A DNA stretch of 14,573 nucleotides from JBCCYM01 sp039190005 (GCA_039190005.1 JBCCYM010000047.1:1-14573), one strand, 5' to 3'; shown: positions 1-6,642, numbered from the stretch's first letter. The notes: generated from the sequence alone by a model not told the origin. Program-made: numbers and translations.

Positions 1-2025
1 AAAGGGGTAATGGTGGAACAAGGTTGTGTAGTTAACATGCTTTTAGATTTGCAGAAAGTCTATACATTGGATAGTGACGATAAGGTAACTGAGTTTACGT
101 CATATGTATTTGATGTGTCTGTATCAGAAATATTTAGTACCATTTTACAGGGCGCATCATTGCATTTGTTATCTGATGAAGTTAAGCAAGATAGCGAAGC
201 ATTACGTCATTATTTATTAAGATATAAGATTACTTATACCTATTTGCCACCAATAGTGCTGTCACAATTACCTAGAGAAAACTATAGTAGTTTACGGAGT
301 ATTGTGTATGCGGGTGAACCGTTAGACAAAAAGTCAAGAGAATATTGGTCAGACAGATTGAATTTATTTAATTGCTATGGTCCAACTGAAGCAACAGTGT
401 ATACGACTGTTGCGAATTTTATGAGTGGCGATATTGATTCAATAGGTTATCCTATTCAGAATACTAAGCTTTATGTTCTTGATGGTTATCATAATCCGGT
501 GCCGACAGGGGTAATTGGTGAGCTATACATAGGGGGAGCAGGTTTAGCGCGAGGCTATTTGAATTGTGCAGTATTAACTGAGGAGCGATTTATTGTCAAT
601 TCTTTTGCCAGTGAAGAGGATAAGGCGAAAGGTTACACGCGGTTATATAAGACAGGTGATTTAGTGCGTTGGTTGGCGGATGGTAATTTAGAGTATATTG
701 GGCGGAATGATTTTCAAGTGAAGATCCGAGGCTATCGCATTGAATTGGGTGAGATAGAGAAGGTGCTTTGTCAAATTGAAGGCATTGTCCAATGTGCGGT
801 GATAGCAAGAGAACATAAGTTAAGTGAGAATGAAACGAGTGACTATTTGGTGGGCTATTATATGTTATCAGATCAAGATAATTCTGTTGATATTAATTCT
901 GAGGATCTTATCGCAGCGTTATCCAAGCAATTGCCGGCCTATATGGTGCCACAAGTGTATGTCGAATTAGAGTCACTACCGCTGACGGTGAATGGTAAGC
1001 TGGATCGCGAGGCGTTGCCAGATCCGGTGTTTGGTGTGGCATCAGAGCGCTATAGTGCTCCGAGAAATGAATTAGAGGCTAAGTTATGCCGGCTATGGGA
1101 AGAGTTGTTGGGTGTTGAGCGTGTAGGGATAACGGATAATTTTTTCCGATTGGGTGGGAATTCTATTTTAGCGATTCGCTTGGTAAATAGGATGAACGAG
1201 GTTCTATCTTATAAAGCTTTTAATATTGTGAGCTTATTTATATATAAAAATATTCAGGAGCTATTATCAAATGTGACTATAAAAAGTCGAGCTCACAGCT
1301 TAATTAAAGAATTAAGTATTGCAAATAGCACTAAACAGAAAATGTTTTTTATTCATCCGGGCAATGGGGGTTGTGAAGTTTATGCTAAACTAGCGAAAAG
1401 ATTACAAACTGACTATAATTGCTTTGGTATAGATAACTATAATATTTTAAACCATCATCAGATTGATAACTTAAATCTTCTTGCACAGAAATATATTGAT
1501 GTGCTGCCTAATTTAGAAATCTCAGATAAGATTATTTTATGTGGATGGTCGTTAGGAGGGCAAATAGCGTTAGAAATGGGGTATATTCTGGAACAACAAG
1601 GTTTCAGGCGCATAGAGATTTTTTTATTTGATACGATTATTAAAGATAACGTACTCATAAAATATTATAAGCAACAAGATGTCATAGATCTTTGTAAAAA
1701 AACGAAGGAATATATGTTGTCCATAGGTTATAAAGAGAATTATATCAAAAAAGTTTTACAGGCATTTCCGGCTGAAAGATCGCTCTTGGTTCAAGGTATT
1801 TCGGGTGTTTTGCGATTTAGTGAAGTTGTTTTGTTTAAAGCATTAGAGAAAGATAGAAGCATTGTCCATGGGAGAGAACACAGATATACACAGACTTTAG
1901 AAGATAATAATATTGGCCAATTTGTTAGAAATCTGAAAGTGATTCCAGTTGCATGTAGTCATGGAAATATCTTAGAATATTTGATGGATAAAAATTGGGT
2001 GAAAACACAAAAGAAAACCTTTTAA
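1..2025 (+). CDS. Non-ribosomal peptide synthetase, terminal module (A-T-TE), 5'-partial
   Basis: This is the last module of a non-ribosomal peptide synthetase. It would activate an amino acid, load it on a carrier domain and release the finished peptide. The reading frame is open from base 1 and enters inside adenylation motif A3 (KGV), so the true start lies outside the window. Counting from the Met at base 10, the A domain shows A4 (FDVSVSEIF, 34-42), A5 (NCYGPTEATVY, 121-131), A6 (GELYIGGAGLARGY, 170-183), A7 (YKTGDLVRW, 213-221), A8 (from GRNDFQVKIRGYR, 231) and A10 (NGKLDR, 328-333). The carrier domain has LGGNS with phosphopantetheine Ser385. A type I thioesterase follows, with GWSLGG (Ser514), a candidate Asp541 and His651 in CSHGN. 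No epimerase or methyltransferase is present in this part. The gene is AT-rich and lies in an apparent genomic island. The family is certain; the product is unknown. Confidence 0.96.
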   Translation, partial: KGVMVEQGCVVNMLLDLQKVYTLDSDDKVTEFTSYVFDVSVSEIFSTILQGASLHLLSDEVKQDSEALRHYLLRYKITYTYLPPIVLSQLPRENYSSLRSIVYAGEPLDKKSREYWSDRLNLFNCYGPTEATVYTTVANFMSGDIDSIGYPIQNTKLYVLDGYHNPVPTGVIGELYIGGAGLARGYLNCAVLTEERFIVNSFASEEDKAKGYTRLYKTGDLVRWLADGNLEYIGRNDFQVKIRGYRIELGEIEKVLCQIEGIVQCAVIAREHKLSENETSDYLVGYYMLSDQDNSVDINSEDLIAALSKQLPAYMVPQVYVELESLPLTVNGKLDREALPDPVFGVASERYSAPRNELEAKLCRLWEELLGVERVGITDNFFRLGGNSILAIRLVNRMNEVLSYKAFNIVSLFIYKNIQELLSNVTIKSRAHSLIKELSIANSTKQKMFFIHPGNGGCEVYAKLAKRLQTDYNCFGIDNYNILNHHQIDNLNLLAQKYIDVLPNLEISDKIILCGWSLGGQIALEMGYILEQQGFRRIEIFLFDTIIKDNVLIKYYKQQDVIDLCKKTKEYMLSIGYKENYIKKVLQAFPAERSLLVQGISGVLRFSEVVLFKALEKDRSIVHGREHRYTQTLEDNNIGQFVRNLKVIPVACSHGNILEYLMDKNWVKTQKKTF

Positions 2026-2094
2026 CAAAAGAGGCGAATAATTTTTGCCGAATAGTATTCCGCTATTTTTGGTTTATCTCTTGGAAGATTAGAG

Positions 2095-2184
2095 TGTGTG
2101 CTTAATAGACATTGTTTAATGAATTGGTTAAATATCTTCGATTATGAATGCTCAGGTTAAAGCCCGTTTAGAATGGGCTGGTAA
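2095..2184 (+). mobile_element. IS481-type element, left-end remnant (terminal repeat plus transposase N-terminus)
   Basis: This is a degraded second copy related to the IS at 2446-3481. Both begin TGTGTG, followed by a similar TTxATAGACAT stretch. In both, an ATG lies about 50 bases inside (2144 here, 2496 there). The encoded peptides match: MNAQVKARLEWAG here and MNSTIKARLNWVK there. Similarity ends after about 13 codons, and the frame soon meets a stop near 2195. It is therefore a broken fragment, not a gene. The reading rests on by-eye alignment with the neighbouring copy. Confidence 0.7.
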
Positions 2185-2361
2185 CCCTCCCTTAAAATAC
2201 CCCATATTATAATTGTAAAAGTTGAGAGCGAATTGCCTCATAAAAAAGTAACCGAAGGAAAGGTTAAAAAAGCAACGTTGACTCATAATAAAGGTAACCG
2301 AAGAATAAAAATAAAAGATACCATGCTTAAAAGCAAGCCAAATTTTAATTATTTTTGATAA
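2185..2361. other. Gene-free AT-rich stretch between IS fragments
   Basis: No intact gene is seen here. The 10-mer GTAACCGAAG occurs twice in direct orientation (2248-2257 and 2294-2303). The segment probably belongs to the decayed IS30-type element on its right. Confidence 0.4.
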
Positions 2362-2445
2362 TTTACCAATGCCAAATTGCGATCTGTGGTCGAGAGACAG
2401 TTAGAAAAGAAATGGTCGTTTGAACAGATATCAGGTCACCTAAGA
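2362..2445 (+). pseudogene. IS30-family transposase fragment
   Basis: The frame reads AKLRSVVERQLEKKW, then SFEQISGHLR, before running straight into the left end of the IS481-type element at 2446. The pattern KLRxxVExxLxxxWSxEQIxGxL is characteristic of the region between the N-terminal helix-turn-helix and the catalytic core of IS30-family transposases. An in-frame stop lies just upstream (2359-2361), and no IS30 sequence is seen beyond the right IS481 end. Only about 28 codons survive. The stretch 2248-2360 may hold a more decayed N-terminal part (the frame reading LTHNKGNRRIKIK), but this is not certain. Confidence 0.6.
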
Positions 2446-2471
2446 TGTGTGATTCATAGACATCATTTGAA
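2446..2471 (+). repeat. Left terminal inverted repeat of the IS481-type element
   Basis: This copy starts TGTGTGATTCATAGACATC. The first 19 bases are perfectly complementary to 3463-3481. It also contains the likely -35 box of the transposase promoter. Confidence 0.85.
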
Positions 2472-2486
2472 TAAATTTGCTATAAT
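2457..2486 (+). promoter_or_regulatory. Likely sigma-70 promoter of the IS transposase
   Basis: TAGACA (2457-2462) and a perfect TATAAT (2481-2486) are separated by 18 bases and lie just upstream of the transposase ATG at 2496. The -35 box is inside the terminal repeat, as is common in insertion sequences. With the ATG only 10 bases past the -10 box, any transcript would have almost no leader. Confidence 0.5.
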
Positions 2487-2495
2487 TTAGACTTA

Positions 2496-3473
2496 ATGAA
2501 CAGTACAATAAAAGCGCGTTTAAACTGGGTTAAATGATATGAATTGAAAAAGAATGCAGGTTATGTTTGCAGACGCTGTGGTATATCGCGACCAACGCGA
2601 CGTAAATGTTTAGCACGTTATCAAGAAAAGGGAATAGATGGCTTAAAAGATCAAAGCAAACGTCCACATACGAGCCCCAATGAGAAACTAACTAATGAAA
2701 ATAAAGGTTGGATAGTATCATTAAGGAAAAAACGTAATTTAGGTGCGCGGCGTATTAAAACTGAATGACTACGATTACATAATTGTTCGTTAGGCTTAGC
2801 CACTATTCAAAAAGTACTCTCTGAGGCAGAAGTTAAGCCGATAGTTAAACTCAGGCGTAAAAAGAAATGTAAGCGCTACCAACGTCCTATTGCTGGAGAT
2901 CGGATACAAGCAGATACATGTAAGATAGCGCCTGGTATATATCAATATACGGCAGTGGATGATTGCTCTCGATGGCGTGTGTTAAAAATTTACAAACGCG
3001 CTAATGCTCAAAATACATTAGATTTTATTGATACAATTGTGGAGGAATTTCCATTTCCTATCCAGCGACTTCAAACGGATCGTGGTCGAGAATTTTTTGC
3101 AGAAAAAGTGCAAAGAAAGTTGATGGCATATGATGGGATGACATTTCGTCCAAACAAACCTGCTTCTGCTCATCTAAATGGTAAAGTTGAGCGATCCCAA
3201 AAAACAGATTTAGAAGAGTTTTATGCCTTAGCTGATTTATCGGATTTCAATCGATTACAAGATGGGCTGGGTGATTGGCAGTTTTTTTACAATTGGCGTC
3301 GACTTCATGGATTATTGCATAATAAAACCCCCGCAGACATTACCCATGAACTAAGTGATAAAACACCGTTTTGGTCAGATGTCGAAGATAATTATGACAT
3401 TGACAATGAGCCTATTCAAAACCCTAATTATCACCAAGAATTAGCATTCCAGAAGTTGAAACGATGTCTATGA
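2496..3473 (+). pseudogene. IS481-family DDE transposase, two in-frame TGA stops
   Basis: From ATG 2496 one frame runs 325 codons to the TGA at 3471, interrupted by TGA at codons 14 (2535) and 91 (2766). Read through, it begins MNSTIKARLNWVK and has a helix-turn-helix region (CRRCGISRPTRRKCLARYQ). The rve catalytic core shows DDE residues D140 (QADTC), D195 (QTDRG) and E232 (NGKVERSQK), with 36 residues between the last two. Length and motifs match IS481 transposases. Both stops fall where relatives carry ordinary residues (the first probably Leu), and Trp is encoded by TGG elsewhere in the window, so nonsense mutation is favoured over recoding. Only separate partial peptides could be made (for instance from a GTG at 2955), and none spans the whole protein. 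Confidence 0.88.
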
Positions 3474-3481
3474 ATCACACA
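3456..3481 (-). repeat. Right terminal inverted repeat of the IS481-type element
   Basis: Read on the minus strand it starts TGTGTGATTCATAGACATC, matching the left end for 19 bases, then with mismatches. The transposase stop codon (3471-3473) lies inside it. Confidence 0.85.
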
Positions 3482-3875
3482 CGTGAGGTGATGTTATTAC
3501 CACCGGCATGTGAAGGCATTAGAAGGGCAGCGTTTTCATACGTTTTTATCGGGGCATCGAGTGTTTCATAATCCTGTTAGCGGTAACCCTTGGGAGACCT
3601 CGCAGCAATTACGGCGTACCGTCTGGATGCGGCTATTAAAGCAGGCAGATGTGCGTTATCGCAATCCGTATCAAACACGGCATACGTATGCGTCGATGAT
3701 GCTATCGCAGGGTGAGAACATCATGTGGTTATCAAAGCAGATGGGTCATGCGGATGCCCAGGTGACGCTGAGGAAGTATGCGCGTTGGTTACCGGATAGC
3801 CGTGTGAAGGGCGGTTATCAGTTGCATCACGATTGGCAGAATTATCTGGAAGCGATGCCCAACGTCGCTGGCTAA
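3482..3875 (+). pseudogene. Phage-type tyrosine integrase, C-terminal remnant with frameshift
   Basis: This is the catalytic C-terminal part of an island or prophage integrase. The first codons after the IS (3482-3508) read REVMLLPPA in one frame. The protein then continues in a different frame from about 3510 (KALEGQRFHTF), showing a frameshift. The second part keeps YQTRHTYASMM (second Arg-His of the active site), the MGHADAQVT His region and the RKYARW nucleophile Tyr. The N-terminal arm-binding and core domains and the first catalytic Arg are missing, cut off by the IS481-type element. The gene ends 122 bases from the ssrA 3' end and points towards it, the usual position for the integrase of an island inserted in tmRNA. 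It cannot be functional as it stands. Confidence 0.88.
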
Positions 3876-3930
3876 GGTGGGTGGTATTTAGGTGGTGAGT
3901 TGTCTCTGATTGTCTATGGCTATCGTTTCA

Positions 3931-3950
3931 ATGAGCACTATATGAGCACT
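3931..3950 (+). repeat. Short direct repeat between integrase remnant and ssrA
   Basis: ATGAGCACT occurs at 3931-3939 and again at 3942-3950, two bases apart. It lies in the presumed attachment region, where integrase arm-type binding sites would be expected. That role is a guess from position only. Confidence 0.35.
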
Positions 3951-3997
3951 CTAAAGGTGAGGCTGATAAATAATCCTTTTATTATCAATAGCTTAAA

Positions 3998-4022
3998 TGG
4001 TGGAGGCGGCGGGAGTTGAACC
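3998..4022 (-). other. Probable island attachment site at the ssrA 3' end
   Basis: The tRNA-like 3' end of tmRNA (T arm, acceptor strand and CCA) sits 122 bases from an integrase remnant that faces it. Islands using ssrA recombine within this segment and rebuild the gene end. No second copy is seen in the window, so the other att end, if it survives, lies left of base 1. Inferred from context. Confidence 0.5.
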
Positions 4023-4257
4023 CGCGTCCGCAAATCCGCCATCGTTGGTACTACATGTTTAGCCGTGTCTATATTTAACTCCCCATCTCCCGACCGGCAG
4101 GAAAGATGAACAGCTAGCCTTATGTTATCATTTAACAGCGCACTATAAGGCGAATCCACTGCGAGCTTGCCATTATGACCGTTTGTTCAATCATGCAAGC
4201 CTGATTGAAAAACGGGTACGCTCAGGGGTTAACCTGAAAACACCTTGTGGTTATTGC

Positions 4258-4308
4258 TTAGGCAGCAACAGCTACAGGTGCAAACGCATCATTTGCAGTT
4301 TGTTTTGC
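4258..4308 (-). other. tmRNA tag-peptide reading frame
   Basis: The bases before the resume codon, ATAGTT, resemble the ATAGTC that sets the resume codon in E. coli. Translation from GCA (4306-4308) then gives AKQTANDAFAPVAVAA and a TAA stop (4258-4260). The end AVAA resembles the protease-recognised ALAA/AVAA tail. A later GCA would give the shorter ANDAFAPVAVAA. The first reading is preferred because of the upstream match. Confidence 0.75.
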
Positions 4309-4410
4309 AACTATAAATTTGTCGTAATGATTTACGAGGCTCACGACATCCTCGACATGCACCGCGGACTTTGTAATCCACGTCGAAGCCAAAACGCCCC
4401 CGATAGTGTT

Positions 4411-4438
4411 ATTCTAACACTGAAAATTTGTTTGTCAA
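4411..4438 (-). promoter_or_regulatory. ssrA promoter (sigma-70)
   Basis: On the minus strand a perfect TTGACA (4433-4438) and TAGAAT (4411-4416) are 16 bases apart. The -10 box ends 10 bases before the mature tmRNA 5' end at 4401, the right distance for a start close to the mature end. The promoter lies wholly between smpB and ssrA, so ssrA can be transcribed on its own. Confidence 0.8.
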
Positions 4439-4472
4439 GATCATGGCTTAAAAACTATTATAAATCAATAAG

Positions 4473-4946
4473 TTAATGCCGTTTGAACAGGCGTTCTTTT
4501 TCGATTTTCCATTCGCGCTCTTTGATGGTGGCACGTTTATCTTGTTTTTTCTTACCTTTTGCCAGCCCGATTTCACATTTAACCCGGTTTTTTTTCCAGT
4601 GGAGTGAAAGGGGTACTAAGGTATATCCTTCGCGATTGATCGCACTGCTGAGTCGGTCGATTTCTTTGCGGTGCAGTAATAATTTGCGCGAGCGAGTTGG
4701 ATCTGTTTTCACATGCGTGGAAGCGGAGCTGAGTGGGGTAATGGTGGCGCCAAAGAGCCAGGCCTCGCCGTCTTTAATAAACACATAGCTTTCATTTAGG
4801 CTGAGTCGTTTAGCGCGCAGGCTTTTTACTTCCCAACCTTCGAGCATCAAGCCAGCCTCGAGTCTTTGCTCGATAAAATAATCAAATTTCGCTTTGCGAT
4901 TTGCCGCGATTTGATTTGGTGGTGTTTTTTGTTTATTGCTAGCCAT
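4473..4946 (-). CDS. smpB: SsrA-binding protein SmpB
   Basis: SmpB is the small basic partner of tmRNA. It binds the tRNA-like end, replaces the missing anticodon arm in the ribosomal A site and is needed for trans-translation. The 157-residue product has the usual family length. It has the OB-fold core (NRKAKFDYFIEQRLEAG, GWEVKSLR, LNESYVFI) and the typical basic C-terminal tail (KRATIKEREWKIEKERLFKRH, given in part as KKKQDKR and KEREWK). It ends 71 bases upstream of the tmRNA 5' end on the same strand, the common smpB-ssrA pairing. No good ribosome-binding site precedes the ATG (GCGCCA lies directly before it). A possible promoter sits so close that the mRNA may be nearly leaderless. The start is supported by the family-like N-terminus. 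Confidence 0.97.
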   Translation of the reverse strand: MASNKQKTPPNQIAANRKAKFDYFIEQRLEAGLMLEGWEVKSLRAKRLSLNESYVFIKDGEAWLFGATITPLSSASTHVKTDPTRSRKLLLHRKEIDRLSSAINREGYTLVPLSLHWKKNRVKCEIGLAKGKKKQDKRATIKEREWKIEKERLFKRH

Positions 4947-4952
4947 TGGCGC

Positions 4953-4980
4953 AATATAGCATAAAAGACCAATGTCGCAA
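4953..4980 (-). promoter_or_regulatory. Possible smpB promoter
   Basis: On the minus strand TTGCGA (4975-4980) and TATATT (4953-4958) are 16 bases apart. The -10 box ends 6 bases before the smpB ATG, so transcription would begin at or next to the start codon. The box match is moderate. Confidence 0.4.
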
Positions 4981-5026
4981 ACCGGATTGAATGACTTGCT
5001 AATTACGTTACGATTAGCGACAATAC

Positions 5027-5049
5027 TATAATGGTAAATAATTCCGAGG
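5027..5049 (+). promoter_or_regulatory. ratA -10 element and ribosome-binding site
   Basis: A perfect TATAAT (5027-5032) lies between the divergent smpB and ratA genes. No good -35 box is seen at the right distance. GAGG (5046-5049) is placed 4 bases before the ratA ATG and supports that start. Confidence 0.45.
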
Positions 5050-5053
5050 TAAT

Positions 5054-5509
5054 ATGACTAACTTCCATCGTCATGTCATTGTGCCATATACGGCTGGGCA
5101 AATGTACGAATTAGTAAACGACGTCGCGTCGTATCCGTCATTTTTGCCTTGGTGTTCAGGCACACACATTTTAGATCAAAGTGATGCGCGGATGACAGCA
5201 GCGATAGAAGTCAGCGCCAAAGGTATGCAGCGCTCGTTTACGACACGCAATTTTCTAACAACACATGAAAAAATTGAGATGACCCTGGTTGAAGGACCGT
5301 TTAAACATTTTTCTTCCTTATGGCAATTTAAGGAACGTGATGATGGTTGCTGTGAAATAACCTTTGATATGTCTTTCGCGTTCACTAACCGGATTATGAC
5401 AATGCTGCTCGGCAAACTATTTCATCGTGCCGCTACTAGTATGGTAGAAGCTTTTATACAACGTGCTGATGTCTTGTATGGTAAAGCCGCGGGTATGCAG
5501 GCCTTGTGA
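5054..5509 (+). CDS. ratA: RatA, START/COQ10-type protein (ribosome association toxin family)
   Basis: This 151-residue protein has the START-like fold of the COQ10/RatA family. In E. coli RatA was reported to bind 50S subunits and hinder 70S formation; mitochondrial relatives bind ubiquinone. The exact job here is unproven. The start (VIVPYTAGQMYELVNDVASYP), the PWCSG turn and the ending (RAATSMVEAFIQRADVLYG) match the family over full length. A GAGG ribosome-binding site precedes the ATG. It is divergent from smpB and overlaps rnfH by 4 bases (GTGA), implying translational coupling. The smpB / ratA-ratB order is conserved in gammaproteobacteria. Confidence 0.94.
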   Translation: MTNFHRHVIVPYTAGQMYELVNDVASYPSFLPWCSGTHILDQSDARMTAAIEVSAKGMQRSFTTRNFLTTHEKIEMTLVEGPFKHFSSLWQFKERDDGCCEITFDMSFAFTNRIMTMLLGKLFHRAATSMVEAFIQRADVLYGKAAGMQAL

Positions 5510-5772
5510 TTAGCGTTGAAATTGCTTACGCGCGTCCTGACCGCCAATTTTTGCAAACGGTTGATGTGTTGCCTAACGCGACCATTGAAGATGCCATCCG
5601 TACTTCAAATATACTGAACCAATTTCCAGAAATTCATTTAGATAATATCAGTGTGGGTATTTTTTCTAAAAAGGCGACATTGAATACACGTCTTAGTGAT
5701 GGCGATCGCGTTGAAATTTATCGACCGTTGTTGATTGATCCTAAACAGGCTAGACGACAACGGGTTCGGTAG
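5506..5772 (+). CDS. rnfH: RnfH/RatB family ubiquitin-like protein
   Basis: This is an 88-residue beta-grasp (ubiquitin-like) protein of the RnfH family, called RatB in E. coli. Its role is not well established, and despite the name it need not accompany an Rnf complex (none is seen here). The family hallmark is clear near the C-terminus: DGDRVEIYRPLLIDPKQARR, followed by basic residues. The start is GTG at 5506, whose GTGA overlaps the ratA stop, so the two are likely coupled. It converges on bamE with only 19 bases between the stop codons and no clear terminator. Confidence 0.93.
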   Translation: MISVEIAYARPDRQFLQTVDVLPNATIEDAIRTSNILNQFPEIHLDNISVGIFSKKATLNTRLSDGDRVEIYRPLLIDPKQARRQRVR

Positions 5773-5791
5773 AATAGTATCTAACGGCACA

Positions 5792-6124
5792 TCAATGTGT
5801 GACATCAGGCTTGTGCGCTATGGATGTTAATTTGTCATTTTCAAACGTCAGTACCAATTTTTTCTCAGTGGTTTTGCCTTTGCCTGGACGGAAAGTGTAC
5901 ACGTAAACCATTTGATTAGGTGTGAAATTGCTCTCTAAAACCGCTTCACCTTCCATTGCTTTTATCACCTGGGCTTTGGTCATGCCGACTTTTAGCTTCG
6001 ATAACATAGCTTGTTCAATAACATTTCCTTGTTGGGTATCCGGTTGATAGGGTTTTAGATTCTGACAAGCGCCTAGTAGCAGTGGTGTTAGCAGTGTGAG
6101 TAATATGATGGTAAACTGTTTCAT
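5792..6124 (-). CDS. bamE: Outer membrane protein assembly factor BamE (SmpA/OmlA lipoprotein)
   Basis: BamE is a small lipoprotein subunit of the BAM complex, which folds beta-barrel proteins into the outer membrane. The 110-residue product begins with a lysine and a hydrophobic segment ending in the lipobox LGAC, giving lipidated Cys20. The mature part has the SmpA/OmlA signature (SKLKVGMTKAQVIKAMEG, VYVYTFRPGKG, LVLTFENDKL). Length is normal. It is divergent from fur across 77 bases and convergent with rnfH. Adjacency of omlA/bamE to fur is typical of pseudomonads and xanthomonads, whereas E. coli lacks fur here. Confidence 0.95.
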   Translation of the reverse strand: MKQFTIILLTLLTPLLLGACQNLKPYQPDTQQGNVIEQAMLSKLKVGMTKAQVIKAMEGEAVLESNFTPNQMVYVYTFRPGKGKTTEKKLVLTFENDKLTSIAHKPDVTH

Positions 6125-6131
6125 GTTTTAG

Positions 6132-6160
6132 TTTGTATATCTCTGTTATGCACATATAAT
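6132..6160 (+). promoter_or_regulatory. Probable fur promoter
   Basis: A perfect TATAAT (6155-6160) lies about 42 bases before the fur ATG, with a weak TTTGTA (6132-6137) 17 bases upstream. No convincing Fur box is visible, so autoregulation cannot be claimed. Confidence 0.45.
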
Positions 6161-6201
6161 AAACAATAGTTGTGGTGAAATCTAGTATTAAAGAACACAC
6201 T

Positions 6202-6642
6202 ATGTCACATCAAGAATTAAATCAGGCGTTAAATCAGGTTGGATTAAAAGCAACCGGACCAAGAATGAAAATTTTGGCGATCTTGGCGCGGCAAACCGAG
6301 CGGCATTTAAGTGCCGAGGCTATTTATCAGCTTTTGCGTGAGCAAAAAGAAAATATTGGTCTGGCAACCGTCTATCGTGTTTTGACGCAATTTGAAGCGG
6401 CTGGTTTGGTGATTCGTCATAATTTTAGCAGCGATCATGCTGTTTTTGAGTTGAATGAAGGGGAGCATCACGATCATCTCATCTGTGTGCGTTGTGGACG
6501 TGTAGAAGAATTTGTCGACGCGGTGATAGAAAAACATCAGAGCAAAATAGCTGAAAAAGCGGGTTTTAAAATGTTGGATCACCGCTTGGATTTATATGGT
6601 ATTTGTAGAGATTGTCGTGCTAATGAAAAGCAGCGCGCTTAA
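6202..6642 (+). CDS. fur: Ferric uptake regulator Fur
   Basis: Fur is a metal-responsive dimeric repressor that, with Fe(II), shuts off iron-uptake genes. From ATG 6202 the product is 146 residues. It has an N-terminal winged helix (GLKATGPRMKILAIL, ENIGLATVYRVLTQFE) and a C-terminal metal and dimer domain with HHDH (89-92) and CxxC (C95, C98). A second CxxC is present at C135 and C138. The frame is open upstream to a GTG at 6172, but MSHQELNQALNQVGLKATGP matches the usual Fur N-terminus, so the ATG is chosen. A promoter TATAAT lies within that upstream stretch. Its TAA stop overlaps the recN stop on the opposite strand by 4 bases. Confidence 0.96.
   Translation: MSHQELNQALNQVGLKATGPRMKILAILARQTERHLSAEAIYQLLREQKENIGLATVYRVLTQFEAAGLVIRHNFSSDHAVFELNEGEHHDHLICVRCGRVEEFVDAVIEKHQSKIAEKAGFKMLDHRLDLYGICRDCRANEKQRA

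Larger units (their letters stand above)
2446..3481 (+). mobile_element. IS481-family insertion sequence, full length, inactivated
   Basis: A 1036-bp element is bounded by inverted repeats. The left end is TGTGTGATTCATAGACATC, and the right end is its exact complement for 19 bases, with weaker matching continuing inward to about 25. Ends beginning TGT, a length near 1 kb and one DDE transposase gene fit the IS481 family. The flanks show no matching target duplication: the left flank ends CCTAAGA and the right begins CGTGAGG. The left neighbour is an IS30 transposase shard and the right neighbour an integrase shard, so the element probably marks a deletion or recombination junction rather than a simple insertion. 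Confidence 0.85.
3998..4401 (-). ncRNA. ssrA: Transfer-messenger RNA (tmRNA)
   Basis: This is the tmRNA of trans-translation, which rescues stalled ribosomes and tags the nascent peptide for proteolysis with SmpB. On the minus strand it starts GGGGGCGTTTTGGCTTCGAC and ends GGTTCAACTCCCGCC plus GCCTCCACCA. The first seven bases pair with the last acceptor strand (CGCCTCC) to form the tRNA-like acceptor stem, followed by A and an encoded CCA. The T arm GGTTCAA is present. Length is 404 nt, in the normal range of one-piece tmRNAs. A tag reading frame lies at 4258-4308. A strong promoter is just upstream and smpB is the next gene upstream. Pseudoknot details were not folded. No clear U-tract terminator follows the CCA. 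Confidence 0.96.

Noticed and set aside
2248..2303. Start of a CRISPR array from two GTAACCGAAG copies
   Set aside because: Only two 10-base copies exist, with no regular spacers and no cas genes.
2535..2768. UGA read as an amino acid in this organism
   Set aside because: All other genes use TGG for Trp and several (ratA, bamE, the transposase) end at TGA; the first TGA replaces a probable Leu in a decayed IS.
2430..3495. Target-site duplication around the IS481-type element
   Set aside because: The bases next to the two ends (CCTAAGA and CGTGAGG) do not match at any length above 1 to 2.
3955..3997. Intrinsic terminator after ssrA
   Set aside because: TGATAAT and TTATCA can pair only imperfectly, and no U-tract follows on the minus strand.
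3938..4476. Open frames on both strands across 3938-4159 and 4183-4476
   Set aside because: They lie on the tmRNA gene and its promoter; the RNA structure explains the conservation and no protein motif is present.
6125..6201. Fur box in the bamE-fur gap
   Set aside because: The AT-rich sequence gives no acceptable match to a 19-base Fur palindrome.
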